The notes under the pieces: generated by a model
Database searches by the model: none
Seen by the model: only the letters and a program-made list of their open reading frames with translations
What the model was told of the DNA's origin: nothing
Source: JAIQFL01 sp035295745
Lineage (GTDB): Bacteria; Acidobacteriota; Terriglobia; Bryobacterales; Bryobacteraceae
Length of the DNA: 64,000 nucleotides
Reading direction: 5' to 3'
Assembly: GCA_035295745.1 (NCBI GenBank)
Contig: DATGIL010000096.1
Coordinates: 1 to 64,000 of the forward strand
Made by a program: the position numbers and the translations under genes
In this document: positions 9,258 to 17,346 of the stretch, piece by piece
Layout of the letters: each line of letters begins with the position of its first letter
Position numbering within the stretch: position 1 is the first letter of the stretch

Positions 9258-9281
9258 TTTGCACCCTGCGGCGGGTGCAAA
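9258..9281. promoter_or_regulatory. Perfect 9-bp inverted repeat just upstream of the STAS gene
   Basis: TTTGCACCC (9258-9266) and GGGTGCAAA (9273-9281) are exact reverse complements around a 6-nt centre, ending 9 nt before the chosen start codon. The position suits an operator or a 5'-leader hairpin that hides the ribosome site. No T-run follows, so a terminator is less likely. Confidence 0.4.
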
Positions 9282-9318
9282 GGCAGTACGAAGGGGAAGG
9301 GATCCGGGCGGTAGAAGA

Positions 9319-9339
9319 GGTAGAATGTGCCATTCTACC
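9319..9339. promoter_or_regulatory. Perfect 9-bp inverted repeat, 3-nt loop
   Basis: GGTAGAATG (9319-9327), TGC, then CATTCTACC (9331-9339). It lies 58 nt after the end of the phosphoesterase gene and 70 nt before the STAS start, both read leftwards. It could be a terminator stem without a T-run, or a binding site. An alternative STAS start (ATG 9333) would fall inside it. Confidence 0.35.
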
Positions 9340-9396
9340 CCTGAACAGGCAACGTACTCTACGTCTTTAAGTTTCTGGAAAGAAAATGGATACGTT

Positions 9397-10878
9397 TTAG
9401 GATCGGGGCGGAGCTCCGAATCGACGCTCGAATTTCCAATTCGCATAATCCTTTACGGCCGTGCGCATGATCTCGTGAGCCTGTTCTGCGGTTGTGATTC
9501 GTGTGGGCTGCAAACCGGTTGTCCGGCTCAGGATATTCTGCCAGCCTTGCGCCTTTTCCAACATCAGCTCGTCCACAGGAGCTGTTTTGGCTTCGACTAC
9601 GCCGATTTGTGGGGCCGCCGCCGGCTGGGCAAGCTTAGCCGGGGTGTCATTTCGAAATGTCCCGGTCAATTGGTCCGCGAAGGAAACCGCGGCGGCATCG
9701 CGTCGGGTGAGCGGCGCTGACAGTCCGAAAATCTCACGAACCGTCGTAATGACGGACGTGTGCTGGTATTGCCGGCTCACCACTTTGCCCTTCGGCAGAA
9801 AGGGTGACGCCAGAATGGCTGGGACTCTCAAACCCAGGCGATCGAACGCGAAGGCCGGCACGCCTTTGGCGGGAACGCCTGGTTCGTCGATTCCATCCGG
9901 GTTCACGGCGGGAGGGGGTGCAACGTGATCGAAGAAGCCGCCATGCTCATCGAATGTGACAATCAGCAAGCTACGCTTCCAGACGTCCTCATTGGCGCGC
10001 AGTGCTTCATACACGTCGGCAATGAGTTGATCGCCTGGACGCACATCGTGCGGAGCGTGCATCGAATCCACTTGGTTCTTGGTCGTCGTCGAATCGCCGA
10101 AAGCCGGTTCGATGAAGTTAAACGAAGATAGTTTTCCCGAGGCACAGTGCTGTTGGAAGAACGTCTTGAAGTCGAGGAAGGCTCCAGGGTGGCCTGCGGC
10201 CCGATCGCTCTCGAAATCCGCCTCTTCCGCCGCTTCTGTATAGGCTTTCGCGATGACCCGATCAAATTTTGCCACGTCGTTGTCGTCACTGAAGTAGACG
10301 GCCCAATTCTTCCCTCCGGCTTCGAGGCGATTGTAGATCGTGTCGACGTCGATCGTCCTGGAAAAGTCATTGAAAGCGAAGCCCTGAGAACTCGCGCAGT
10401 GTGTGTACAGGCGATTCGGCTGAGTCGGCCCGGGGACCTCGGCGAACCAGTTATCACACAGTACGAACTCGTCCGCCAGGGCATTCAGCGCCGGCAAACG
10501 GTCCGGAGTGAACACTTGCATCACATCCTCCAACATGGCGTTCGTCGGTTGGATGTGCGCTCCGAAGAAACCGTTGGAGTAGCTGAGTACAAAGCCGTCG
10601 AGTTTCACCGGGTGCCCGGCGCCTGGGCCATCCGCTACCCCGGAGAGCTGTACATTTGTCGCTTTCAAAGAATGGCTTGGCCCTTCTCCCTTTGCGATCG
10701 CAAAGGGAGCATTTTGCCCCACGGTGAATCGCGGGTTTGACGTCGATTCGGGTGAATCCGGGTGCAGCAGGTTAAACTCGTCTCCCTTCAATCCGTTCAC
10801 GCCCGGATGAAATCCGAACAGATGATCGAAGGAACGGTTTTCGAGCATGAGCACGACAACAAAATCGATTTGCGGCAT
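9397..10878 (-). CDS. Phospholipase C / acid phosphatase-type phosphoesterase (alkaline phosphatase superfamily)
   Basis: This protein of about 493 residues belongs to the phosphoesterase family that includes bacterial phospholipase C and AcpA. Family landmarks in order are VVVLMLENRSFDHLFGFHPG near the N-terminus (metal and nucleophile region), CDNWFAEVPGPTQPNRLY, and IVTFDEHGGFFDHVAPPPA (metal-binding Asp/Glu/His). The Asn-Arg-Ser-Phe-Asp element is intact, so it should be active on phosphate esters or phospholipids. No signal peptide or Tat motif is visible, unlike many secreted members. ATG 10878 starts right at the family N-terminus; a GTG at 10902 is possible. It is transcribed away from the glycosyltransferase at 10967, with an 88-nt shared upstream region. 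Confidence 0.85.
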   Translation of the reverse strand: MPQIDFVVVLMLENRSFDHLFGFHPGVNGLKGDEFNLLHPDSPESTSNPRFTVGQNAPFAIAKGEGPSHSLKATNVQLSGVADGPGAGHPVKLDGFVLSYSNGFFGAHIQPTNAMLEDVMQVFTPDRLPALNALADEFVLCDNWFAEVPGPTQPNRLYTHCASSQGFAFNDFSRTIDVDTIYNRLEAGGKNWAVYFSDDNDVAKFDRVIAKAYTEAAEEADFESDRAAGHPGAFLDFKTFFQQHCASGKLSSFNFIEPAFGDSTTTKNQVDSMHAPHDVRPGDQLIADVYEALRANEDVWKRSLLIVTFDEHGGFFDHVAPPPAVNPDGIDEPGVPAKGVPAFAFDRLGLRVPAILASPFLPKGKVVSRQYQHTSVITTVREIFGLSAPLTRRDAAAVSFADQLTGTFRNDTPAKLAQPAAAPQIGVVEAKTAPVDELMLEKAQGWQNILSRTTGLQPTRITTAEQAHEIMRTAVKDYANWKFERRFGAPPRS

Positions 10879-10966
10879 AGGACGATCGCAGATCCTCTCC
10901 ACTTGTAGAAGCGCAATTCAACAGGGATCGGGGCCATTGCCGCTTTTGGCGTAAAATGACCAGACG

Positions 10967-11725
10967 ATGAATGGAAATTCCGTGATTCAGGGACTGTGGA
11001 TCGGCGACCGCCTGTCAACAATGGAGCGGCTGTCGATTGCTTCTTTCCTGGCAAACGGCCATGCCTTCCATCTTTATGCCTACGGCGACGTGGAGAATGT
11101 TCCGGAGGGCGCCATCATGTGCTCCGCGGAGGCGATCGTGCCGCACTCCCGCGTCTTTCGCTACCAGGAAAACGGCTCCTACGCGGGTTTCTCCAACCTG
11201 TTCCGCTACAAGCTTCTGTTGGACAAAGGCGGATGGTGGACCGACATGGATACGATTTGCCTTCAGCCGCTCGATTTCCCTGACGACTACGTTTTCTCAT
11301 CCGAGATGCTTCGTGGCTCCGAGGTGATCGACGCCGCGGTGATCAAGGCTCCGGCCGGATCGCCGTTAGCGGAATTCGCATTCGACATAAGCAATTCCAA
11401 AGATCCGGCCAAGGTCAAATGGGGTGAGACCGGACCGCGACTGTTGCAACAGGCAGTCGAGCGGTTTCAACTGCAAGCTCACGTGCAGCGTGCTTCCGCA
11501 TTTTGCCCTATCGACTGGCCCGACTGGGAATGGGTACTCGATCCGGAACGTGAGATTGCGTTTGGCCCGGAGACTTTCGCCGTTCACCTGTGGAACGAAG
11601 TGTGGCGGCGCAACGGCCGGGACAAGGATGCCGGCTATCCGCCCGGCTGCCTCTTCGAACGGCTGAAATCCAGGTATTTCGGATCGAACAGCGGCGAGTA
11701 CCGATCCAACAGTGCGGCGCTTTGA
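10967..11725 (+). CDS. DXD-motif glycosyltransferase (GT32-like)
   Basis: This is a 252-residue cytoplasmic glycosyltransferase of the GT32/alpha-1,4-GT type, which uses nucleotide sugars with a metal held by a DXD motif. IQGLWIGDRLSTMERLSIAS at the N-terminus and FSNLFRYKLLLDKGGWWTDM, with the D-M-D-T motif, are the family core. AVHLWNEVWRR near the C-terminus is the conserved His-Leu-Trp segment. The stop lies 91 nt inside the 3' end of the convergent gene 11635-13647, so their tails overlap antisense. It forms a likely locus with the GT2 enzyme and the repeat protein at 13732-14923. The acceptor is unknown. Confidence 0.85.
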   Translation: MNGNSVIQGLWIGDRLSTMERLSIASFLANGHAFHLYAYGDVENVPEGAIMCSAEAIVPHSRVFRYQENGSYAGFSNLFRYKLLLDKGGWWTDMDTICLQPLDFPDDYVFSSEMLRGSEVIDAAVIKAPAGSPLAEFAFDISNSKDPAKVKWGETGPRLLQQAVERFQLQAHVQRASAFCPIDWPDWEWVLDPEREIAFGPETFAVHLWNEVWRRNGRDKDAGYPPGCLFERLKSRYFGSNSGEYRSNSAAL

Positions 11726-13647
11726 TTCGCCGCGCTCAGCCACTCGTCGATGGTTTCCGAAGCATAACCCCGGTTCTGCATGCGGCTTCGTGCGCCCGAC
11801 TCCCATCCGGAGTCTTCTGCCCCCGCTCGCCGGGCGTTGACCGAATCCCAGACCACCGCTTCCCAATCCGCGATCTTGTGGACGACGTCGGGATCCATCA
11901 TCTCTCTCACCTGGGGATTATGGAGCATGCTCCAGCGCGTCTTCCGGTAAGCTTTCTCGCACGCCTCGCGGAACGCGGCCTCGCCTTTGGCAATCACTGG
12001 CGCATCCACCCGATAGACACGCATGAGAGTCCGAAACGTGCCGCGAGCCTGCTCGGGCTTGATTTCCTGGGCGAAGAGGTAACCGTTATCGAAACGTAAC
12101 CCTTCGAGAGAAATCTTCGGGTCGAAATCGCCTGCGGCCTCACCCGGAACCCATAACGCGTCATGGTCCATGAAGATGATATGGACTGCCCACTCGCCGT
12201 TCCTCCACTGGCTCCGGATGCCCACGTTTCTCCTGACAAAAGACTCTCCAAACGAGCAGCCCCAGGTCGCAAGGAGGGTCCCGAAAAGATCGCCAGTCTG
12301 GCGGAGCAAAGAGACGTAGGTACGGTCGGCGCGTTTGCGATTCGCCGGCTCCGCGTAGGCACGAGCCACGTAGTCCGAGTATGAGCCGGTCGTGTCCGCG
12401 GGCGGTGTGTAGACTCCGAGGATCTCCTCCAGCAGATCGTCGGCAAAGCGGCGCGCTTCATCCGCAGTATAGTCGCGGGCGAGGCCTCGGGCGAAATAAC
12501 TCTCGGCGCCCGCGGGCGAGAGGTATCGCTCGAGTACATCCAAGCGGAAAGAAGTAGTGTTTGCGAGCCAGGCCTGCCGTGGCGGCATCATCCGCAGGAA
12601 CTCCACCGTCAATCCGAGATCGCCTGGAGCCTCCAGAGCGGCTCCGTCCGGCAGCAATCCGCGAACCGTTGCCTGCATGTTCCCGCGCATCTCTCCGAAG
12701 CCGTTTCCGAAGGTGCGCCGGTCGGTGAAGTAGTCCAACATGTGCACCTCACCTTGCCACGCGGGCACACTCTGAATCGAGAAAACGTCACACGAGCTGC
12801 TTAAGGGGGGTGGAGTATCGTGCACCCGCCGGTACAGTTCGGCAAGCCGCACGCCCGAGCGTGCCTCGCGATCGCTGCTGACGCCCGAACTTCCCCCATA
12901 TAAGCGGTAGGTCCCTTCGAAAACTCGAACATCGAGCGGATGCCGGCTCCGGATTCCCGAGCGCTTGATCTCGAACTCTACGTCGCTGCCGGGCAGTTTC
13001 AGCGTCAGCGCCACCGTGCCGATGGGAACCTCTACCAGGGAGTTGATCTGCCTGGGGGTGTTACAGGCAGACCAGTAGACTCGCGACTCGCTCTGCAATC
13101 GGGCGGCGATGCTGCGCTCGTACGGCAGATCGGCCGCTTCATACTCATTAGTCCAATGGATAAGTCCTTGCGAAGTTCGTAAATGCGAAGCGATGCGGGA
13201 AGCCACCTCTTCGGCGCCCAGGAAATAAGGCGCCAGTGTCAGCTTGCATTCCTGTCGTGCCACGTGAAAGAAGTCGCCAAGCGCGGCCGGAGTGGTTTGC
13301 CGGCCGCGGATCCCCCGATGAATTCTCAGCAGACGTCCGATGCGCACGCGAAGGGAGGAGTCGACCTGGGCCCCTATCTGCGAACACAGCCAGAGTTCTT
13401 CCTCCCCGCCGGCCGGCCGCAGCCGGAGAAATTGGTTCTCCAGCATCAGAACGCACGCACGCCGGAGTTCCCACGATGCGTCCCGATTTCTCGCCGTCCC
13501 AATTAAAGACTGGGCAAGCTCATGCCGGTACGCTCGAACGCCCAGAAAATCGGCGACCAATTGCACGGCCAGAGGGTCTTGGCCGAATTCAGTGCGCACC
13601 AGGTTCCCGATCTCTTCCTGGAGGAGGACGCCTTTAGAAGCGAGCAT
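11635..13647 (-). CDS. Uncharacterised 670-residue protein, HEAT-like N-terminus
   Basis: I do not recognise this family. It has no signal peptide or TM helix, so it is probably cytoplasmic. Residues about 1-130 are helical and repeat-like (LVADFLGVRAYRHELAQSLI, then ELRRACVLMLENQFLRL). The middle is mixed alpha/beta. Residues about 465-515 read WGCSFGESFVRRNVGI followed by WAVHIIFMDHDALWVPGE. This Asn-Val-hydrophobic then hydrophobic-Asp-His-Asp spacing recalls the catalytic loop and metal-binding Asp of APH/kinase-like folds; that is speculation. It is divergent from the repeat-protein gene (84 nt between starts) and overlaps the DXD glycosyltransferase tail to tail. The context suggests a role in modifying the repeat protein or a surface glycan. 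Confidence 0.6.
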   Translation of the reverse strand: MLASKGVLLQEEIGNLVRTEFGQDPLAVQLVADFLGVRAYRHELAQSLIGTARNRDASWELRRACVLMLENQFLRLRPAGGEEELWLCSQIGAQVDSSLRVRIGRLLRIHRGIRGRQTTPAALGDFFHVARQECKLTLAPYFLGAEEVASRIASHLRTSQGLIHWTNEYEAADLPYERSIAARLQSESRVYWSACNTPRQINSLVEVPIGTVALTLKLPGSDVEFEIKRSGIRSRHPLDVRVFEGTYRLYGGSSGVSSDREARSGVRLAELYRRVHDTPPPLSSSCDVFSIQSVPAWQGEVHMLDYFTDRRTFGNGFGEMRGNMQATVRGLLPDGAALEAPGDLGLTVEFLRMMPPRQAWLANTTSFRLDVLERYLSPAGAESYFARGLARDYTADEARRFADDLLEEILGVYTPPADTTGSYSDYVARAYAEPANRKRADRTYVSLLRQTGDLFGTLLATWGCSFGESFVRRNVGIRSQWRNGEWAVHIIFMDHDALWVPGEAAGDFDPKISLEGLRFDNGYLFAQEIKPEQARGTFRTLMRVYRVDAPVIAKGEAAFREACEKAYRKTRWSMLHNPQVREMMDPDVVHKIADWEAVVWDSVNARRAGAEDSGWESGARSRMQNRGYASETIDEWLSAANQSAALLDRYSPLFDPKYLDFSRSKRQPGG

Positions 13648-13731
13648 AATTCTTCAGTAGTAATTTTTATCAAACCATCATAGAGTAGAAGGAACAGAAT
13701 TCTGACAAATCTTTTTAAAGGAGCATCGTTC

Positions 13732-14199
13732 ATGGGCCTCGTTCTGGGTAAGAAAGACGTTAGTTTTGCCACTCCTTCTGGCGCTGTGACCGTCACACTC
13801 GATGCGCTTACCGCCAAAAGCCTCCTCTTAGCACTCACCAATGCCCTGCAGTCGGGCAGTTCGAAACCTAAGCCCACGGGCGTCGACAAAGGCAAGCCCG
13901 GACCCGTAGCGGTCGGACCAAAAGCTCTTGGCGCCAAAGTAACTGGGGCGAAAGTGGCCGGCCCCAAAGCTCCTGGGCCGAAAGCTCCTGGTCCCAAGCT
14001 AGCCGGCGCGAAAGTCCCTGGTCCCAAAGCTCCTGGGCCGAAGGCTCCCGGCCCCAAAGCCGCCGGAGCGAAAGTCCCTGGCCCCAAAGCTCCCGGGCCG
14101 AAAGCTCCTGGACCCAAGGTAGCTGGCGCAAAAGTCCCCGGACCCAAAGCAACTGGAGCGAAAGCTCCCGGGCCGAAGGCTCCCGGACCGAAGAAATAG
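13732..14199 (+). CDS. Lys/Pro/Ala/Gly pentapeptide-repeat protein
   Basis: This is a 155-residue protein with two parts. The first 60 or so residues (MGLVLGKKDVSFATPSGAVT, then ALTAKSLLLALTNAL) are non-repetitive. Residues 62-155 are 19 near-perfect units of G-[PA]-K-[AVL]-[PAT], almost free of other residues and strongly basic. There is a higher-order 20-residue repeat: GPKAP GPKAP GPKxA GAKVP. The period of five rules out a collagen Gly-X-Y helix; histone H1-like or surface-stalk roles are possible. No signal peptide is apparent. AAAGGAG lies about 9 nt before the ATG. A GT2 gene starts one base after the stop, so they are co-transcribed. Pro or Lys could be modification sites, but this is inference. 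Confidence 0.75.
   Translation: MGLVLGKKDVSFATPSGAVTVTLDALTAKSLLLALTNALQSGSSKPKPTGVDKGKPGPVAVGPKALGAKVTGAKVAGPKAPGPKAPGPKLAGAKVPGPKAPGPKAPGPKAAGAKVPGPKAPGPKAPGPKVAGAKVPGPKATGAKAPGPKAPGPKK
13915..14196 (+). repeat. 60-bp tandem repeat with 15-bp subunits inside the pentapeptide-repeat gene
   Basis: The coding repeat is built from 15-nt units grouped in fours. Three good 60-nt copies run 13960-14139, with degenerate copies on each side. The third units differ (CTA, GCC and GTA codons for L, A and V), and codon choices vary among units. The array has therefore diverged by substitution and may still change length by slippage. Confidence 0.8.
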
Positions 14200-14200
14200 C

Positions 14201-14923
14201 TTGAGATTCGCGATCTGTACAGTCGCCTATAACGAGGCCGACTGGATTCGTGCCTGTATTCTTCAGTTCAAGACTCTCATCGAGCGTCACGTCGTCCTGG
14301 TCTCTTCCCATCCGTGGCTGGGTGACGTGACGCCAGATGACGGTACTGCGCAATTGGCTCGCGACAGCGGGGCCGAAGTCCACGTGCAGCACTGGGAAAG
14401 TGAGTCGGAGCAGCGCAATTGGGGCTTGGCGCTGCTTATCGACTATGACTATGTCTTGATCGTTGATGCGGACGAATTGTACTCCCGGTCGGCGATCCGG
14501 CAAATGCTGGTCTCGCTGGAACAGATGCGGGATCCCTATTTCCGCGTCGCGGAAATGCAAACCTACTGGAAGACTCGTGACTACGTCTGTGCGCCGCCCG
14601 AGGCTTGGGACCCGCCGATTGTCGCAGTGGATCCCAAGCGTGCAAGATTTCGGATGCAGCGTCAGGTAGAAATTCTCAATGGCGAGCGCCCGCCGGCAGG
14701 TAAAGTTCCCGTCACGCTCCACCACATGTCGTGGGTGAAGTCCGATGCCAAAGTCCGCGAGAAGCTGAGCACATTCTCTCACGCGCGGCACATCAAACCT
14801 GGGTGGTATGAGAACGTCTGGCTGAGATGGACTCCCGATACCTTGGACATGCGAGACATGGCGCCTTACAGCCGCGACGAGATGTACGCGATCTACAGCC
14901 CCTGCCCTTCGCTCGACGAGTAA
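14201..14923 (+). CDS. Glycosyltransferase family 2-like protein
   Basis: This is a 240-residue GT-A fold enzyme. FAICTVAYNEADWIRACILQ is the nucleotide-binding start, DYVLIVDADELYSRSAIRQM carries the metal-binding D-A-D-E, and VPVTLHHMSWVKSDAKVREK is the C-terminal acceptor-side segment with a His-His. It is short and soluble, with no TM helix, resembling GT2 enzymes that modify glycans or proteins in the cytoplasm. The start is TTG 14201, one base after the repeat-protein stop, without a clear ribosome site. Translational coupling is therefore likely, and it makes the repeat protein a plausible acceptor. Confidence 0.8.
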   Translation: MRFAICTVAYNEADWIRACILQFKTLIERHVVLVSSHPWLGDVTPDDGTAQLARDSGAEVHVQHWESESEQRNWGLALLIDYDYVLIVDADELYSRSAIRQMLVSLEQMRDPYFRVAEMQTYWKTRDYVCAPPEAWDPPIVAVDPKRARFRMQRQVEILNGERPPAGKVPVTLHHMSWVKSDAKVREKLSTFSHARHIKPGWYENVWLRWTPDTLDMRDMAPYSRDEMYAIYSPCPSLDE

Positions 14924-14983
14924 TCCCCCGCCCTGGTGCGCTGACCGCGCGACTGACCTGCGCTCCCTGGAGACCACGCCCTA

Positions 14984-15205
14984 TCGGTCATGGCTCGTAG
15001 CGAGCCGCGCGCGTGAGCAAGCGACGCCCGATCGCCCGAAATATCACTCCCTTACGGTCGTGGCTCGCTGTGAGCAGCGCACGTCACGGTCGTGGCTCGT
15101 TGCGAGCCGCGCGCGTAAGCAAGCGATGCCCGATCACCCGAAAATCACTCCCTTACGGTCGTGGCTCGTTACGAGCCGCGACCGTGAGCAAGCGACGTCC
15201 CAACT
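14984..15205. repeat. REP-like palindromic repeat array
   Basis: Four copies of a GC-rich unit begin near 14984, 15054, 15085 and 15153. Each holds the palindrome GGCTCG-nnn-CGAGCC or a decayed version, followed by CGCGCGTGAGCAAGCGACG. Copies 1 and 3 continue with CCCGATCgCCCGAAA and ATCACTCCCTTACGGTCG. The last copy has the longest palindrome: CGGTCG-T-GGCTCG-TTA-CGAGCC-G-CGACCG. The array sits between two genes that end facing each other. It looks like the repetitive extragenic palindromes mobilised by RAYT transposases; no such gene is in the window. Confidence 0.75.
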
Positions 15206-15216
15206 CGCTGATTGAG

Positions 15217-16743
15217 CTACTGGTTTTTGCCCAATTCGAAGACGTGGGGCTCACGGATACCGATGTGATTTCCCGGGCTGTAACTGAGGACGGGAGACCA
15301 CCCCGTCGGGAACTCGCGTAGATTCTCCTGCTGATCCACCAGGCCTTCACGGCTCACCTCGCGCCCTGAACGATTTAGAAGCTCCATCACGATCTTGGCG
15401 CCACACAGAGCGCTTCGCTGCGCCTGGACCCCCGCCGCCGGCAAATGGTAACGCTCCGCGAGCTTCTGATATTCGGCAACAGCCCGGACATCGAAATCCG
15501 ATGGCAGTACCGGAAACGCCGCGCGAATCCGAGTGCCGGCGGCACGGGGAATCTCGGTGGAATCCGGCGGCAAGAGCACACCGGGCACGAGGAAGAGCGT
15601 ATCGGGCAACTTCGCAAGCGGCTGGAACGAAGGGAAGCGGGACAGGAGCAGCACGATCTTCGCATTGCTTCTCGCGATCTGTGCCATCCAATCGGAGTCG
15701 CGGGTGGAGATCGCATGCACTTCCGGCCATTCGCTCTCGGAGAGCAGGGCTCGCGCATTGTCCGCCGCCTGTTGCTCCACTCCACCGGGCGAATACAGAA
15801 TCGCGATTGGCGCGCTCGCCCCGTTCTCAAGCACGGAGTTCACCAGCGCGTTTGCCTGCGAAGCGATTCCGCCATCCAGGTAAAAGGCATATCGATTCGT
15901 CTCCAAGGGGGGCGATGCCGAGATCGCATTTACCAGCGGGACACCCAGTTCGTCAAGGACCTTGCCGATCTCTTTGTCCGACCCCGCCAGGAATCCGGTG
16001 ACCAGCGCAAAAATGCCTTGCTCCCGCAGGAACGTGCGAACGGCGGCGGCGCGATCTTCCGGCACTTCCGGCAGTTCCAGATAGCGCATTTCGATCACTC
16101 GGCCGAAGACCGGATCTTTGGCGGCATCGGCGAAGTAAGCGGTCAGGACCTCCCGAATGGAGCGCGACAATTCCGGCGCGCCCTGATTGTGAGGCGGTAG
16201 TAAAGCTCCCAGCCGCAGGCTCGTGTCGGAGACGCCGGGGTCCGGCTGTGAACCGAGCATGGCGATGAAAGCTGCCAGGTCCCGAGCATCCGAGGCCGGC
16301 ATCCGGTACAGCGGCATAACCGGATTGAGTGGCTTGCCTCCGGAATCGAGGCCCATCGTGAACGCCCGAACGAGGAGCCGTTCAGTATAGCCCGGTCGAA
16401 CGCGCCCTCCGTTTCCGCCCGCAGGGATATCGCGAGTTAACTGACGCCAGCGGATGTCCGAGGGCGTCACGCCTCCTTCCGGCTTACCCCGGCCATCGCG
16501 GCCGTGGCACGTGGCGCAAGGTGTCGTTGACGCGGAGACCTCCGGGCCATTCTTGCCGAATACTGCCGTGATCTCTTTTCCGGACACACCAACACCTGTC
16601 CGATAAATCTGGCGGCCCCGCTCGGGATCGGGGGAGGAGGTCTGCGCTCTTGCCGAAATCAGCAGAATAGCCGCGATCGACAGCCTGCGCACCAATGGAA
16701 GTCTAATGGGCGTGAGTACCGGCAATGCCCCTCGTATGCTCAC
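15217..16743 (-). CDS. Cytochrome c domain fused to type-1 periplasmic binding protein
   Basis: This is a 508-residue exported fusion. After a signal peptide (RRLSIAAILLISARAQTS), residues about 40-165 form a class I cytochrome c: PCATCHGRDGRGKPEGG binds haem covalently, and VMPLYRMPASDARDLAAFIA supplies the axial Met and last helix. Residues about 175-500 match the Leu/Ile/Val-binding or ABC branched-chain substrate-binding fold (LRLGALLPPHNQGAPEL, then VFGRVIEMRYLE, then LREQGIFALVTGFLAG, then GVPLVNAISASPP). No ABC permease is nearby. It is last in a leftward operon, and ATG 16743 overlaps the SCO1-like gene by 41 nt. A GTG or TTG just after that gene's stop (about 16692-16695) would also give a good signal peptide. 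It probably senses or binds a small molecule in an electron-transfer chain. Confidence 0.8.
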   Translation of the reverse strand: MSIRGALPVLTPIRLPLVRRLSIAAILLISARAQTSSPDPERGRQIYRTGVGVSGKEITAVFGKNGPEVSASTTPCATCHGRDGRGKPEGGVTPSDIRWRQLTRDIPAGGNGGRVRPGYTERLLVRAFTMGLDSGGKPLNPVMPLYRMPASDARDLAAFIAMLGSQPDPGVSDTSLRLGALLPPHNQGAPELSRSIREVLTAYFADAAKDPVFGRVIEMRYLELPEVPEDRAAAVRTFLREQGIFALVTGFLAGSDKEIGKVLDELGVPLVNAISASPPLETNRYAFYLDGGIASQANALVNSVLENGASAPIAILYSPGGVEQQAADNARALLSESEWPEVHAISTRDSDWMAQIARSNAKIVLLLSRFPSFQPLAKLPDTLFLVPGVLLPPDSTEIPRAAGTRIRAAFPVLPSDFDVRAVAEYQKLAERYHLPAAGVQAQRSALCGAKIVMELLNRSGREVSREGLVDQQENLREFPTGWSPVLSYSPGNHIGIREPHVFELGKNQ

Positions 16744-17320
16744 CGGAGGGCACGAGAGATCGGGCCATTTTATTCAGCCGATCGGCAAGATTCGCCGGAC
16801 TCTGTTCCAGCCCATTGACTCGCGACCACTCGCCAGTGGTACCGTTCGCGAGAATCATGATGGGGCTGTGACTGCTCTTATCCGCCGTGAAGAGGTTTAC
16901 CGCCTTCAACAGGCGTTTCACGTCCGCCTCGGGACCAGTGAGCAAGGTCCAATTGTGCGCGGGTCCGAATTTAGCCGCCCACGCTTCGAGGATTTTGGGC
17001 GTGTCCGTCACCGGGTCCACGCTGATGGAGATCAGGCGCACGTCCTTGCCATCGCTGTCCTTCAGCACATTCGAGAGCTTGGCCAGCTTGGCGCCCAAAG
17101 GAGTGCAGATGGTCGTGCAGGTGGTGAACACGGTGTTCACGACCACCACGTGATTCTTCACCAGATCGCTCATGAACCGCACTTTTTCGCCATGCTGATT
17201 CACCAGGGTCACATCAGGAAGCGAAGTGAAATCGGAGAGCGTCTGCGAATGGATGCTCGCGGCGCCTTGGAGAAGGCCCAGAACCAGCGGCAGTGCTCGG
17301 TAAATCCGGAAAGCGCGCAT
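16703..17320 (-). CDS. SCO1/SenC-family copper/thiol-disulfide protein
   Basis: This is a 205-residue exported thioredoxin-fold protein of the SCO1/SenC/PrrC family, which delivers copper to cytochrome oxidase or reduces periplasmic cysteines. MRAFRIYRALPLVLGLLQG is the signal peptide from ATG 17320; a longer in-frame start at 17410 is unlikely. LPDVTLVNQHGEKVRF and VVVNTVFTTCTTICTPLG give the C-x3-C copper site. LISISVDPVTDTPKILEAWA is typical, and the third ligand His appears in ADKSSHSPIMILAN. It lies between a beta-propeller protein and a cytochrome c fusion. Helping mature or reduce that cytochrome is a reasonable inference. Confidence 0.88.
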   Translation of the reverse strand: MRAFRIYRALPLVLGLLQGAASIHSQTLSDFTSLPDVTLVNQHGEKVRFMSDLVKNHVVVVNTVFTTCTTICTPLGAKLAKLSNVLKDSDGKDVRLISISVDPVTDTPKILEAWAAKFGPAHNWTLLTGPEADVKRLLKAVNLFTADKSSHSPIMILANGTTGEWSRVNGLEQSPANLADRLNKMARSLVPSGEHTRGIAGTHAH

Positions 17321-17346
17321 TGGTTCGACAATTATATCGCAGTAAC

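Noticed and set aside
13732..14199. Collagen-like protein call for the repeat gene
   Set aside because: The Gly spacing has a period of five, not three, so no Gly-X-Y triple helix can form.
13868..14977. Minus-strand frame across the pentapeptide repeat and GT2 gene
   Set aside because: It only mirrors the repeat (Leu/Gly-rich) and covers a well-supported GT2 enzyme. The real strand has AAAGGAG and a start in the right place.
14984..15205. CRISPR array
   Set aside because: Repeats are palindromic and of unequal length, the sequence between them is itself part of the repeat, and no cas gene is present.
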